A stretch of 60,716 nt of DNA, from positions 1 through 60,716 of the forward strand of contig JAFABG010000023.1 of NCBI GenBank assembly GCA_023426145.1, written 5' to 3'. The notes under the pieces are model-generated. The model did no database searches and was not told where the DNA came from. It saw only the letters and a list, made by a program, of their open reading frames with translations. Source of the stretch: Bacteroidota bacterium (GTDB lineage: Bacteria; Bacteroidota; Bacteroidia; Bacteroidales; Bacteroidaceae). Shown here in pieces: positions 1 through 7,782 of this stretch. The translations under genes were made by a program, and so were the position numbers. Positions within the stretch are counted from its first letter, which is position 1; every line of letters begins with the position of its first letter.

Positions 1-313
1 CTTTTTTTAATACTTCTTTTTAAAGTAAAGGTAAAGATCTGAAAGTGAACTCTATGCGGAGATACTTTTTTTTAAAACAAGTGGAAAAGGGAAATACAGG
101 GGACACATTATTATATTCGCACGCGTGAGCGCGAGGGGGAAAGGGGCTCTAGGCAGATTGTTTTAGGCACAACTACTCAAAATAAAAAGGCTAAAAACAA
201 GGATAAATTATAGTGTTACTATCAATCGCACATAGGGACACTATCACAAAAGGATGCAGACACTATCAGCAACCAATAGGGACACTATAATTATTAAGCA
301 AAAAATTAATAGC
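1..313. other. Left-edge non-coding region with a short repeat array
   Basis: No convincing gene is seen here. It lies 3' of the minus-strand GH92 gene and is AT-rich apart from a short GC-rich patch near 118-150. The only structure I can support is the 22-bp-period repeat at 215-288, listed separately. The window edge may cut off a neighbouring gene that would explain the region. Confidence 0.5.
215..288. repeat. Four degenerate repeats with a 22-bp period
   Basis: The octamer GACACTAT starts at 237, 259 and 281, and a variant GTTACTAT starts at 215, so four copies are spaced exactly 22 bp apart. The unit reads roughly GACACTATCA, a variable stretch, then ATAGG; the ATAGG end is present at 232-236 and 276-280. 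A period of two helical turns would put all copies on one face of the DNA. This could be a protein-binding array or a small minisatellite. No function can be assigned. Confidence 0.6.
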
Positions 314-2506
314 CTATTTCATTTTATAGACTAAAGTTCCCCCCTTTAAAATATCTTCATGAGCAATTGTTTTCTTTGTATACACTTGCCCATTAAGAGT
401 AATACTATCTATATACTTATGTTCCTTAGATAAGTTTTCTGCAATAATCGTGAAAGTTTTCCCTCCGGCTAGATGAAGTACCATCTTAGGTAATTGAGGT
501 GCGCCGAACACATAATCACCACTAACCGGATTAACAGGATAAAAGCCCATTGCACTAAACATATACCATGCAGACATTTGCCCACAATCGTCATTACCAC
601 AAAGGCCATCCGGTTTATTTTGATATTGCGTAGTAAAGATCTCACGAATCAATTCCTGCGTACGTTCCGGTCGACCAGCCAATGTATATAGATAAGCCAC
701 ATGATGACTCGGTTCGTTTCCATGAGCATATTGTCCTATCAATCCAGTTACATCTGCCTGATTAGTGACCAATTTTATCGTAAATAGAGAGTCAAGCTTA
801 GCCAAAAAAGGTTTTTCACCGCCGAAAAGTTTTATTAATCCAGGGATATCATGCTGAACATGCCAAGTATACTGCCAAGCATTGCCTTCAGTATAATCCC
901 CACCAGTACTTTCTGCATGCTCCACGTCGCTCGGGTTAAAAGGTGATTTCCATGTGCCGTCAGCATTACGCGGGCGCATAAAATTCGTTTGCGTATCAAA
1001 TAAGTTTTTATAGAAGTCCGCACGTTTAGCGAAATAAGCCGCGTCTTCACTTTTCCCCATGCGTTGAGCCATATCCGCAGCAGCATAATCATCATAAACC
1101 GACTCCAAAGAAGAAGACACAGATTCAGCTTTAGTTAGATCTGATGGAAAATACCCATATTTCAAATACACTTCCCAATCAGATTTCAAGGGATGAGATA
1201 CCATCTGAGTTTTTTTCACGATCTCAAAAGCTCTCTCTGCATCAAAACCACGAAAACCTTTGCGGTAAGCCTCAGCAACAACAGACACGCCATGATTAGC
1301 AACCATACAATAGTTTTCCTTTCCCCATAACGCCCAGATTGGAAGAAATCCCTGAACTTCACCTTGCTCTATCAAAGAATTAACAAAACCATCTACCAAT
1401 TCAGGGGTCATCAAAGTATAAAAAGGATGAGCAGCACGATACGTATCCCACAAAGAAAAAGTGGAATAGAAGGTTCCGGTTCCGGCTTTTACTACAGAGT
1501 CAGCAGCATTACAATAGCTACCGTCTATATCTGAAATTTGATTCGGTTGAATCAAAGCATGATAAAAACAAGTATAGAAGTTAGTCTTCTCATCAACAGT
1601 GCCATCCACGTCAATACGACTCAAATAACTATTCCATTTGTTGTAGGCTTCAGTTCTCACACGTTCAAAATTCCAATCAGGAATTTCTGCTTGCAAATTC
1701 TTTTTCGCTCCTTCCACACTGACAGTCGAAAGCGCCACCTTCATTAACAATTCATCTCCAGCCTTCATGTTAAAGGTAGCAATAATCCGTTTCCCATTCT
1801 CAGTCTTAGCCATAGGAAGATCAAGAGAATCGATTACAGGACGATTAAATCTCATGACAAAATAATAATCCTGATCTACCCAAACGGTATTGTTCACATG
1901 CCCTGTCAGAGTTTGCGAATCTTCCCATTTCACTTCGCAACTATTCACGTGCGAATGGTATTGCTCCTCACGCCATGCTGGACCATGTTGTAGGTCGATT
2001 AACAGCGAAGCCGAATCAGCTCTATTATAAGTATACCGATGCAAAGCCGCATGAACAGAGGCCGTCAGTTCTGCCTTTACTTGAGGGTCGGACAATTCAA
2101 CTGTATAATACCCTGGAGTAGCCGATTCCTTCTTTTTAGAAAAACGGCTGCGATAAGCATCCCATGACCGAGAACGATCACCAGTCACCGGCATCACAAG
2201 AATATCGCCTAAATCCATACATCCTGTTCCGTTAAGATGCGTTTGAGTAAATCCCCAAATCAAAGAATCCTGATAAGTATATTCAGAGCAATACCTCCAC
2301 CCCACTGCACCTGTAACAGGGCTTGTCTGAATCATCCCAAAAGGATAGCAAGCACCAGGGAAGGTGTGTCCGTTATCGGCCGCACCTATAAAAGTATTAA
2401 CAAATTGAGAATAATCTTTGGTTTCAATTTTTCCTGTCGGGGCACAGGAAGTACACAAAAATAGACCCGCCAAAACAGCGGTCATAAGAGGGGTTTTTCT
2501 TTTCAT
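314..2506 (-). CDS. GH92 family alpha-mannosidase lipoprotein
   Basis: Predicted calcium-dependent exo-alpha-mannosidase of family GH92, which trims alpha-mannosyl residues from host or yeast N-glycans and mannans. The 730-residue length fits the family. The N-terminus is a lipoprotein signal ending in a Cys at about residue 21 (LCTSC), so the enzyme is membrane-anchored, in the periplasm or on the surface. Near the C-terminus, GNDDCGQMSAWY (637-648) with Asp639/Asp640 and the upstream GNEPSHHVAYLY stretch are the usual GH92 active-site blocks; the N-terminal FVNTFIGA...HTFPGACYPFG segment is also typical. It stands alone here, with no other mannan genes beside it, and is divergent from sppA. 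Exact linkage specificity cannot be read from the sequence. Confidence 0.93.
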   Translation of the reverse strand: MKRKTPLMTAVLAGLFLCTSCAPTGKIETKDYSQFVNTFIGAADNGHTFPGACYPFGMIQTSPVTGAVGWRYCSEYTYQDSLIWGFTQTHLNGTGCMDLGDILVMPVTGDRSRSWDAYRSRFSKKKESATPGYYTVELSDPQVKAELTASVHAALHRYTYNRADSASLLIDLQHGPAWREEQYHSHVNSCEVKWEDSQTLTGHVNNTVWVDQDYYFVMRFNRPVIDSLDLPMAKTENGKRIIATFNMKAGDELLMKVALSTVSVEGAKKNLQAEIPDWNFERVRTEAYNKWNSYLSRIDVDGTVDEKTNFYTCFYHALIQPNQISDIDGSYCNAADSVVKAGTGTFYSTFSLWDTYRAAHPFYTLMTPELVDGFVNSLIEQGEVQGFLPIWALWGKENYCMVANHGVSVVAEAYRKGFRGFDAERAFEIVKKTQMVSHPLKSDWEVYLKYGYFPSDLTKAESVSSSLESVYDDYAAADMAQRMGKSEDAAYFAKRADFYKNLFDTQTNFMRPRNADGTWKSPFNPSDVEHAESTGGDYTEGNAWQYTWHVQHDIPGLIKLFGGEKPFLAKLDSLFTIKLVTNQADVTGLIGQYAHGNEPSHHVAYLYTLAGRPERTQELIREIFTTQYQNKPDGLCGNDDCGQMSAWYMFSAMGFYPVNPVSGDYVFGAPQLPKMVLHLAGGKTFTIIAENLSKEHKYIDSITLNGQVYTKKTIAHEDILKGGTLVYKMK

Positions 2507-2544
2507 GGTAAATTACGATGTTAAGTTAATGTCAGCGACAGCCA

Positions 2545-2552
2545 CAAAGATA
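2545..2552 (-). promoter_or_regulatory. Possible -7 box for the GH92 gene
   Basis: On the minus strand this reads TATCTTTG, matching the Bacteroides TAnnTTTG -7 consensus, about 40 bases upstream of the GH92 start. A TTTG lies further upstream, but its spacing (24) is longer than the usual 19-21, so the -33 half is weak. Confidence 0.4.
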
Positions 2553-2658
2553 AAAACATCTCCTTTATAATGCGGGCAAATTCTAGTTAAAAATTTGGAT
2601 ATACTGTGACAAAATAAAAAATTATACGACTTATGAGGTAATTTTCAACTCAATTATT

Positions 2659-2666
2659 TATCTTTG
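2659..2666 (+). promoter_or_regulatory. Possible -7 box for the sppA operon
   Basis: TATCTTTG matches the Bacteroides -7 consensus and lies 39 bases before the sppA start codon. No clear TTTG -33 element is visible at the right distance. Confidence 0.45.
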
Positions 2667-2704
2667 TTAGCTTGAAATAAGCTGGCTAAAAAACAATAAG
2701 TACA

Positions 2705-4483
2705 ATGAAAGATTTCTTCAAATTTACATTTGCCACTGTGACCGGTATTATCCTGTCAAGCATTGCATTATTCATCATTGGTATGGTCACCCTATTTGGG
2801 CTTGCATCCACATCGGAAACAGAAACGACCGTGAGCAAAAACTCAATTATGATGCTCGACCTTAATGGAACGTTAGTTGAGCGTACCCAAGAAAGCCCCC
2901 TAGGGATATTATCACAATGGTTGGGTGATGATTCCTCTACATACGGTTTAGATGACATACTCTCTTCTATCCAGAAAGCTAAAGAAAATGACAATATCAA
3001 AGGCATCTACTTGCAAGCACTTTCATTAAACACCTCTTATGCTTCGCTACAAGAAATCAGAAATGCGTTACTCGACTTCAAAAAGAGTGGCAAATTCGTT
3101 GTTGCTTATTCCGACAACTATACACAAGGACTTTATTACCTTGCTAGCGTAGCCGATAAAGTATTGCTCAATCCCAAAGGGATGATTGAATGGCGTGGAA
3201 TAGCTTCAGCACCCTTATTTTATAAAGATCTCCTACAAAAAATCGGCATTGAAATGCAAGTATTCAAAGTAGGCACATATAAATCTGCTGTAGAACCGTT
3301 TATCTCTACAGAAATGAGTCCCGCTAACCGCGAACAGGTTACTGCATTCATTAATTCCATTTGGGGACAAGTGACAACAGATGTTGCTGCAAGCCGTAGT
3401 CTGACAGTTGATTCATTAAATGCCTATGCAGACCGGATGCTCATGTTCCACCCTGCTGAAGAAACAGTAAAATGTGGATTAGCAGATACACTGATGTATC
3501 GCAATGATGTGCGCAATTATCTGAAGAAGATGGTTAAAATCGACGAAGATGATCGCCTTCCGTTGTTAGGATTGGATGCAATGATCAATGTGAAGAAAAA
3601 CATGCCAAAAGATAAAAGTGGTAATATCGTTGCCGTCTATTATGCTTCTGGAGAAATAACCGATTACCCTGGGTCTTCTAGCTCTGAAGATGGAATTGTA
3701 GGTTCAAAAGTAATTACCGACTTGCGTAAAATTCAAGAAGATGATGATATCAAGGCAGTAGTTCTTCGCGTAAACTCACCGGGTGGAAGCGCCTTTGCTT
3801 CGGAACAAATCTGGAATGCCGTAAAAAATCTGAAAGCCAAGAAACCAGTGATTGTTTCAATGGGAAACTATGCAGCATCAGGAGGTTACTACATTTCTTG
3901 TATAGCCGATACAATTGTTGCTGAACCTACCACTTTAACAGGATCTATCGGTATCTTCGGAATGATTCCGAACGTCAAAGAACTATCAGAAAAGGTAGGT
4001 TTGAATTATGACGTTGTTAAAACCAATAAGCATTCAGATTTTGGTATAATCATGCGTCCGTTGAATGATGATGAAAAGTCATTGATGCAAATGATGATTA
4101 CTCAAGGCTATGACACCTTCCTAACTAGATGTGCCGAAGGTCGCCACATGTCTAAAGAAGCTATCGAAAAGATTGCAGAAGGAAGAGTATGGACAGGTGA
4201 AACAGCTAAAGGACTTGGATTAGTAGACGTACTTGGAGGTATTGACACTGCCCTAAACATTGCCGTATCGAAAGCCGGTGTAGAAAACTATACTGTAATC
4301 TCCTACCCTGAAAAAGAAGATCTATTCTCCATGCTGTTCAATAGTAAGCCTACAAATTATATAGAATCTCAGCTACTACAGAGTAAACTTGGAGAATATT
4401 ACCAACAATTCAATCTCATCAAAAGTTTGAATGAAAAGTCAATGATCCAAGCGCGCATTCCGTTTGAGCTGAATATAAAATAA
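2705..4483 (+). CDS. sppA: Signal peptide peptidase SppA (67K type)
   Basis: Membrane-anchored serine protease of family S49 that degrades leftover signal peptides. The 592 residues hold two tandem SppA domains, as in the long (67K) form. An N-terminal transmembrane segment covers about residues 10-34. The catalytic dyad is visible: Lys193 in VGTYKSAVEPF of the first domain and Ser392 in NYAASGGYY of the second. It opens a tight same-strand run: lpxK starts 10 bases after its stop, then the purine phosphorylase and thiL follow. A probable promoter box lies at 2659. Assignment is secure; nothing unusual seen. Confidence 0.96.
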   Translation: MKDFFKFTFATVTGIILSSIALFIIGMVTLFGLASTSETETTVSKNSIMMLDLNGTLVERTQESPLGILSQWLGDDSSTYGLDDILSSIQKAKENDNIKGIYLQALSLNTSYASLQEIRNALLDFKKSGKFVVAYSDNYTQGLYYLASVADKVLLNPKGMIEWRGIASAPLFYKDLLQKIGIEMQVFKVGTYKSAVEPFISTEMSPANREQVTAFINSIWGQVTTDVAASRSLTVDSLNAYADRMLMFHPAEETVKCGLADTLMYRNDVRNYLKKMVKIDEDDRLPLLGLDAMINVKKNMPKDKSGNIVAVYYASGEITDYPGSSSSEDGIVGSKVITDLRKIQEDDDIKAVVLRVNSPGGSAFASEQIWNAVKNLKAKKPVIVSMGNYAASGGYYISCIADTIVAEPTTLTGSIGIFGMIPNVKELSEKVGLNYDVVKTNKHSDFGIIMRPLNDDEKSLMQMMITQGYDTFLTRCAEGRHMSKEAIEKIAEGRVWTGETAKGLGLVDVLGGIDTALNIAVSKAGVENYTVISYPEKEDLFSMLFNSKPTNYIESQLLQSKLGEYYQQFNLIKSLNEKSMIQARIPFELNIK

Positions 4484-4493
4484 CACGTACTGA

Positions 4494-5603
4494 ATGAACG
4501 AACCCTTTATTAAGATACATAAATGGCTATATCCAGCCTCGTGTTTATACGGGGCTGCGGTAGTGATAAGAAATAAACTCTTTGACTGGGGCATACTCCG
4601 GTCAAAGAGTTTTAGCACTCCAGTCATCTGCATTGGCAATCTTGCTGTAGGTGGAACTGGAAAAACGCCCCATACAGAATATCTAATAAAGTTGCTCGGG
4701 AGAAAAAATCAAGTTGCCGTATTGAGCCGAGGCTACAAACGACATACTAAAGGCTATGTACTTGCCACACCAGAAAGTACCAGCAAAACGATTGGAGACG
4801 AACCCTTTCAAATGTATTCGAAGTTTCCCTCCATCTTGGTGGCTGTAGATGAAAACCGACAACATGGCATCGAAAAGATTCTTTCCACGAAGAACCCCGG
4901 CATTGATGTGGTACTACTCGACGATGCCTTTCAACATCGTTACGTGAAAGCCGGGTTGAACATTCTACTCACTGATTATCACCGCCTCTTTTGCGATGAC
5001 GCCTTGTTGCCTGCAGGTAGACTTCGTGAACCGATTAGCGGTAAGCATCGTGCACAAATCGTGATAGTAACGAAATGCCCATCGGACATCAAACCCATTG
5101 ATTATAACATAATAACTAAAAGACTGAATCTTTACCCGTATCAAAAATTATTCTTCTCCACTTTTCGCTACGGGAAACTACAAGCGATATTTCCGGAGGT
5201 AGCATCAGAAAGCAATAAAGCCATCGCCTTATCAGCACTTTCGAACAAAGAAATACTGCTTGTAACAGGCATTGCCTCTCCTGCTCCCATCTTAGAGAAA
5301 TTGGAAGGTTGCGTGAAGAAAATCGATCTACTCTCCTTTAGCGATCACCATGATTTCAGCCAACGAGATGTAGAACTCATTAAAGAAAGATTCAATAAAC
5401 TCACAGGCGGACAACGTCTCCTCATTACAACAGAGAAAGACGCCACTCGACTGAAACATCATCCGGCTCTGCATGAAGAATTAAAAGCCTTCTTCTACAC
5501 CCTGCCGATAGAAATCAAGATATTACAAAATCAACAAGAGATATTTAACCAACATATTATTGACTATGTTAGAAAAGATACAAGAAACCGCAGCTTATCT
5601 TAA
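4494..5603 (+). CDS. lpxK: Tetraacyldisaccharide 4'-kinase (LpxK)
   Basis: Phosphorylates the 4' position of the lipid A disaccharide at the inner membrane, a late step of lipid A synthesis. At 369 residues it has the LpxK N-terminal hydrophobic stretch (about 10-25), the P-loop GGTGKT at 53-58, and the SRGYKR and DDAFQHR blocks used in this family for substrate and nucleotide contacts. It starts 10 bases after sppA, and its 3' end overlaps the following purine phosphorylase by about 40 bases in another frame, indicating translational coupling in one operon. Confidence 0.96.
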   Translation: MNEPFIKIHKWLYPASCLYGAAVVIRNKLFDWGILRSKSFSTPVICIGNLAVGGTGKTPHTEYLIKLLGRKNQVAVLSRGYKRHTKGYVLATPESTSKTIGDEPFQMYSKFPSILVAVDENRQHGIEKILSTKNPGIDVVLLDDAFQHRYVKAGLNILLTDYHRLFCDDALLPAGRLREPISGKHRAQIVIVTKCPSDIKPIDYNIITKRLNLYPYQKLFFSTFRYGKLQAIFPEVASESNKAIALSALSNKEILLVTGIASPAPILEKLEGCVKKIDLLSFSDHHDFSQRDVELIKERFNKLTGGQRLLITTEKDATRLKHHPALHEELKAFFYTLPIEIKILQNQQEIFNQHIIDYVRKDTRNRSLS

Positions 5604-6375
5604 AGAAAAGATGCACACTAGTCCCGAAACAGCCATTATTCTTGGCACAGGATTAGGAAGTTTAGCCAACGAGATCACCGAAAAGTATGAAATAAAATAC
5701 TCGGATATACCTAATTTCCCTGTATCCACCGTTGAAGGACACAGCGGCAAATTAATATTCGGCAAACTGGGCAACAAAGATATAATGGCTATGCAAGGCC
5801 GTTTTCATTACTACGAAGGCTACTCGATGAAAGAAGTAACCTTCCCAGTGCGAGTGATGCGTGAATTGGGTATAAAAACCCTTTTCGTTTCAAATGCCAG
5901 CGGTGGAACCAATGCAGACTTTGAAATTGGAGATTTGATGATTATTACCGACCACATCAACTACTTCCCCGAGCATCCACTTCGTGGGAAAAACATCCCT
6001 TACGGACCACGTTTCCCGGATATGAGCGAAGCCTACAGCAAAGAGCTTATCCAGAAAGCAGACGAGATTGCCCTAGAGAAAGGGATTAAAGTGCAACATG
6101 GCGTATATATTGGTACCCAAGGTCCTACATTTGAAACTCCTTCGGAATATAAACTGTTCCATATACTTGGAGCAGACGCTGTAGGTATGTCAACTGTTCC
6201 CGAAGTAATTGTAGCCAATCATTGTGGCATTAAAGTCTTTGGTATTTCAGTTATTACCGATCTTGGCGTAGAAGGAAAAATAGTAGAAGTAACACATGAA
6301 GAAGTACAGAAAGCCGCAGATGCTGCACAGCCCAAAATGACTACTATTATGCGTGAACTAATTAATCGCGCCTAA
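5560..6375 (+). CDS. Purine nucleoside phosphorylase I
   Basis: Cytoplasmic enzyme that cleaves (deoxy)inosine and (deoxy)guanosine with phosphate to release the free base for salvage. The 271-residue length and motifs fit the trimeric PNP/MTAP family: phosphate-binding GTGLGS near residue 30, VEGHSGKL, GRFHYYEGY, and VSNASGG; the TQGPTFETPSE and VGMSTVPE blocks are also present. Two starts are possible, 5560 or 5566 (ATG ACT ATG); either overlaps the end of lpxK. It belongs to the sppA-lpxK-thiL run and has no functional link to lipid A beyond shared transcription. Confidence 0.95.
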   Translation: MTMLEKIQETAAYLKEKMHTSPETAIILGTGLGSLANEITEKYEIKYSDIPNFPVSTVEGHSGKLIFGKLGNKDIMAMQGRFHYYEGYSMKEVTFPVRVMRELGIKTLFVSNASGGTNADFEIGDLMIITDHINYFPEHPLRGKNIPYGPRFPDMSEAYSKELIQKADEIALEKGIKVQHGVYIGTQGPTFETPSEYKLFHILGADAVGMSTVPEVIVANHCGIKVFGISVITDLGVEGKIVEVTHEEVQKAADAAQPKMTTIMRELINRA

Positions 6376-6391
6376 ACCTGAAAAAGAATTT

Positions 6392-7426
6392 ATGAGAACT
6401 GAAATAGCTACTCTCGGTGAGTTTGGTCTGATTGATCATCTCACCGATGGAATCAAACTAGAAAACGAATCGAGTAAATACGGAGTCGGTGATGATGCTG
6501 CCGTCCTCTCCTACTCTGGCGAAAAAGAAGTATTGGTTACTACCGACCTACTTATGGAAGGCGTTCACTTCGATCTGACCTATGTTCCTCTAAAACATTT
6601 GGGTTATAAATCGGCTGTAGTGAACTTTTCCGATATTTATGCCATGAACGGCACCCCTCGCCAAATCACTGTATCTCTTGCCCTTTCTAAGCGCTTCAGT
6701 GTTGAAGACATAGATGATCTCTATGCAGGAATACGTTTAGCTTGCGAGCAATATCATGTAGATATTGTAGGGGGTGATACATCCTCTTCACTCACTGGAC
6801 TTGCCATCAGCATAACCTGCATCGGAGAAGCTGATAAAGACAAAGTGGTTTATCGAAATGGAGCGCATGACACCGATTTAATATGTGTCAGTGGTGATTT
6901 AGGAGCCGCCTATATGGGATTACAGCTCTTAGAGCGTGAAAAGAGTGTATTAAAAGGAGATAAAGATGTTCAACCCGACTTTTCAGGTAAAGAATACCTA
7001 TTAGAGCGTCAATTAAAACCTGAAGCAAGAAAAGACATCATAGAAATGCTAGCTGAAAATCAGATCCAGCCTACCTCAATGATGGATATCTCTGATGGTT
7101 TATCTTCTGAACTAATGCACATCTGCAAACAAAGTAATGTTGGCTGCCGAGTTTATGAGGAACATATCCCTATCGATTACCAAACAGCAGTAATGGCTGA
7201 AGAATTCAATATGAATCTAACCACTTGTGCTATGAATGGTGGTGAAGACTATGAGTTGCTTTTTACAGTCCCCATTGCCGATCATGAGAAAGTATCTCAA
7301 ATGGAAGGTATCCGGCTTATCGGACATATCACTAAGTCCGATTTAGGCTGTGCGTTAATCACCCGAGACGGGCAAGAGTTCGAACTCAAAGCACAAGGCT
7401 GGAATCCATTACAAGAAAACAAGTAA
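6392..7426 (+). CDS. thiL: Thiamine-monophosphate kinase (ThiL)
   Basis: ATP-dependent phosphorylation of thiamine monophosphate to thiamine pyrophosphate, the last step of cofactor synthesis. The 344-residue protein carries the AIRS/ThiL-fold signatures: VGDDAAVL near the N-terminus (metal binding), VTTDLLMEGVHFD, VGGDTSSS, and MMDISDGLSSEL with MNGGEDYELLFT in the C-terminal half. It starts 16 bases after the purine phosphorylase stop and is the last gene of the operon; a strong hairpin terminator follows at 7464. Confidence 0.96.
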   Translation: MRTEIATLGEFGLIDHLTDGIKLENESSKYGVGDDAAVLSYSGEKEVLVTTDLLMEGVHFDLTYVPLKHLGYKSAVVNFSDIYAMNGTPRQITVSLALSKRFSVEDIDDLYAGIRLACEQYHVDIVGGDTSSSLTGLAISITCIGEADKDKVVYRNGAHDTDLICVSGDLGAAYMGLQLLEREKSVLKGDKDVQPDFSGKEYLLERQLKPEARKDIIEMLAENQIQPTSMMDISDGLSSELMHICKQSNVGCRVYEEHIPIDYQTAVMAEEFNMNLTTCAMNGGEDYELLFTVPIADHEKVSQMEGIRLIGHITKSDLGCALITRDGQEFELKAQGWNPLQENK

Positions 7427-7463
7427 GCTCTTAGAAAAGATTACAAAAAAAATGAATCTATAT

Positions 7464-7506
7464 AACACTGATAATAAGGGAAGTAACTTTTTATCAGTGT
7501 TTTTTA
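7464..7506 (+). terminator. Rho-independent terminator after thiL
   Basis: A perfect 10-bp stem, AACACTGATA (7464-7473) with TATCAGTGTT (7492-7501), encloses an 18-base loop and runs into a T-tract. It closes the sppA-thiL operon. Confidence 0.75.
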
Positions 7507-7518
7507 TTGCATTAAGTC

Positions 7519-7548
7519 TTGTGGAATCAAAAAGTTTAATTACCTTTG
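7519..7548 (+). promoter_or_regulatory. Promoter for tRNA-Phe
   Basis: TTG at 7519-7521, a 19-base spacer and TACCTTTG at 7541-7548 match the Bacteroides -33/-7 pattern. The -7 box ends 40 bases before the mature tRNA 5' end. Confidence 0.6.
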
Positions 7549-7588
7549 CAACCGCAAAAGAGAAACAAATATGATTAATTAGTATTGA

Positions 7589-7661
7589 GGTGCCATAGCT
7601 CAGTTGGTAGAGCAAAGGACTGAAAATCCTTGTGTCCCCGGTTCGATTCCTGGTGGCACCA
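7589..7661 (+). tRNA. tRNA-Phe (GAA)
   Basis: A 73-base cloverleaf: acceptor GGTGCCA/TGGCACC (7 pairs), D arm GCTC/GAGC, anticodon arm AAGGA/TCCTT with loop CTGAAAA giving anticodon GAA, variable loop GTGTC, T arm CCCGG/CCTGG with TTCGATT loop, discriminator A at 7661. The T stem has one C-U mismatch. The 3' CCA is not encoded in the DNA. It stands alone and marks the left edge of the variable zone. Confidence 0.97.
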
Positions 7662-7670
7662 CAAATAAAG

Positions 7671-7704
7671 AAACCTTGTAAGATTTTTCTTACAAGGTTT
7701 TTTT
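7671..7704 (+). terminator. Terminator after tRNA-Phe
   Basis: A perfect 12-bp inverted repeat (AAACCTTGTAAG, 7671-7682, with CTTACAAGGTTT, 7689-7700) is followed by more T residues. The T-tract merges with the left copy of the direct repeat at 7700. Confidence 0.75.
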
Positions 7705-7738
7705 ATTTGTGGAATATTAGGACTGCTCCGTATCAGAA
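7700..7738. repeat. Left direct repeat bracketing the IetAS-like island
   Basis: This stretch begins TTTTTATTTGTGGAATATTA and continues to about 7738. The second copy at 11739-11777 is identical over the first 20 bases and differs at about four positions over 37. The two copies are in direct orientation and enclose exactly the two-gene IetAS-like module plus non-coding DNA. They lie just past the tRNA-Phe terminator, so they could be remnants of attachment sites, although no integrase gene lies between them. Confidence 0.7.
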
Positions 7739-7782
7739 AGCAACTTATTAAGGTGTAATCATTCGGTAGAACACATGAAAAA

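Noticed and set aside
215..288. CRISPR array
   Set aside because: The 22-bp period leaves no room for spacers of normal size, the repeats are short and degenerate, and there are no cas genes nearby.
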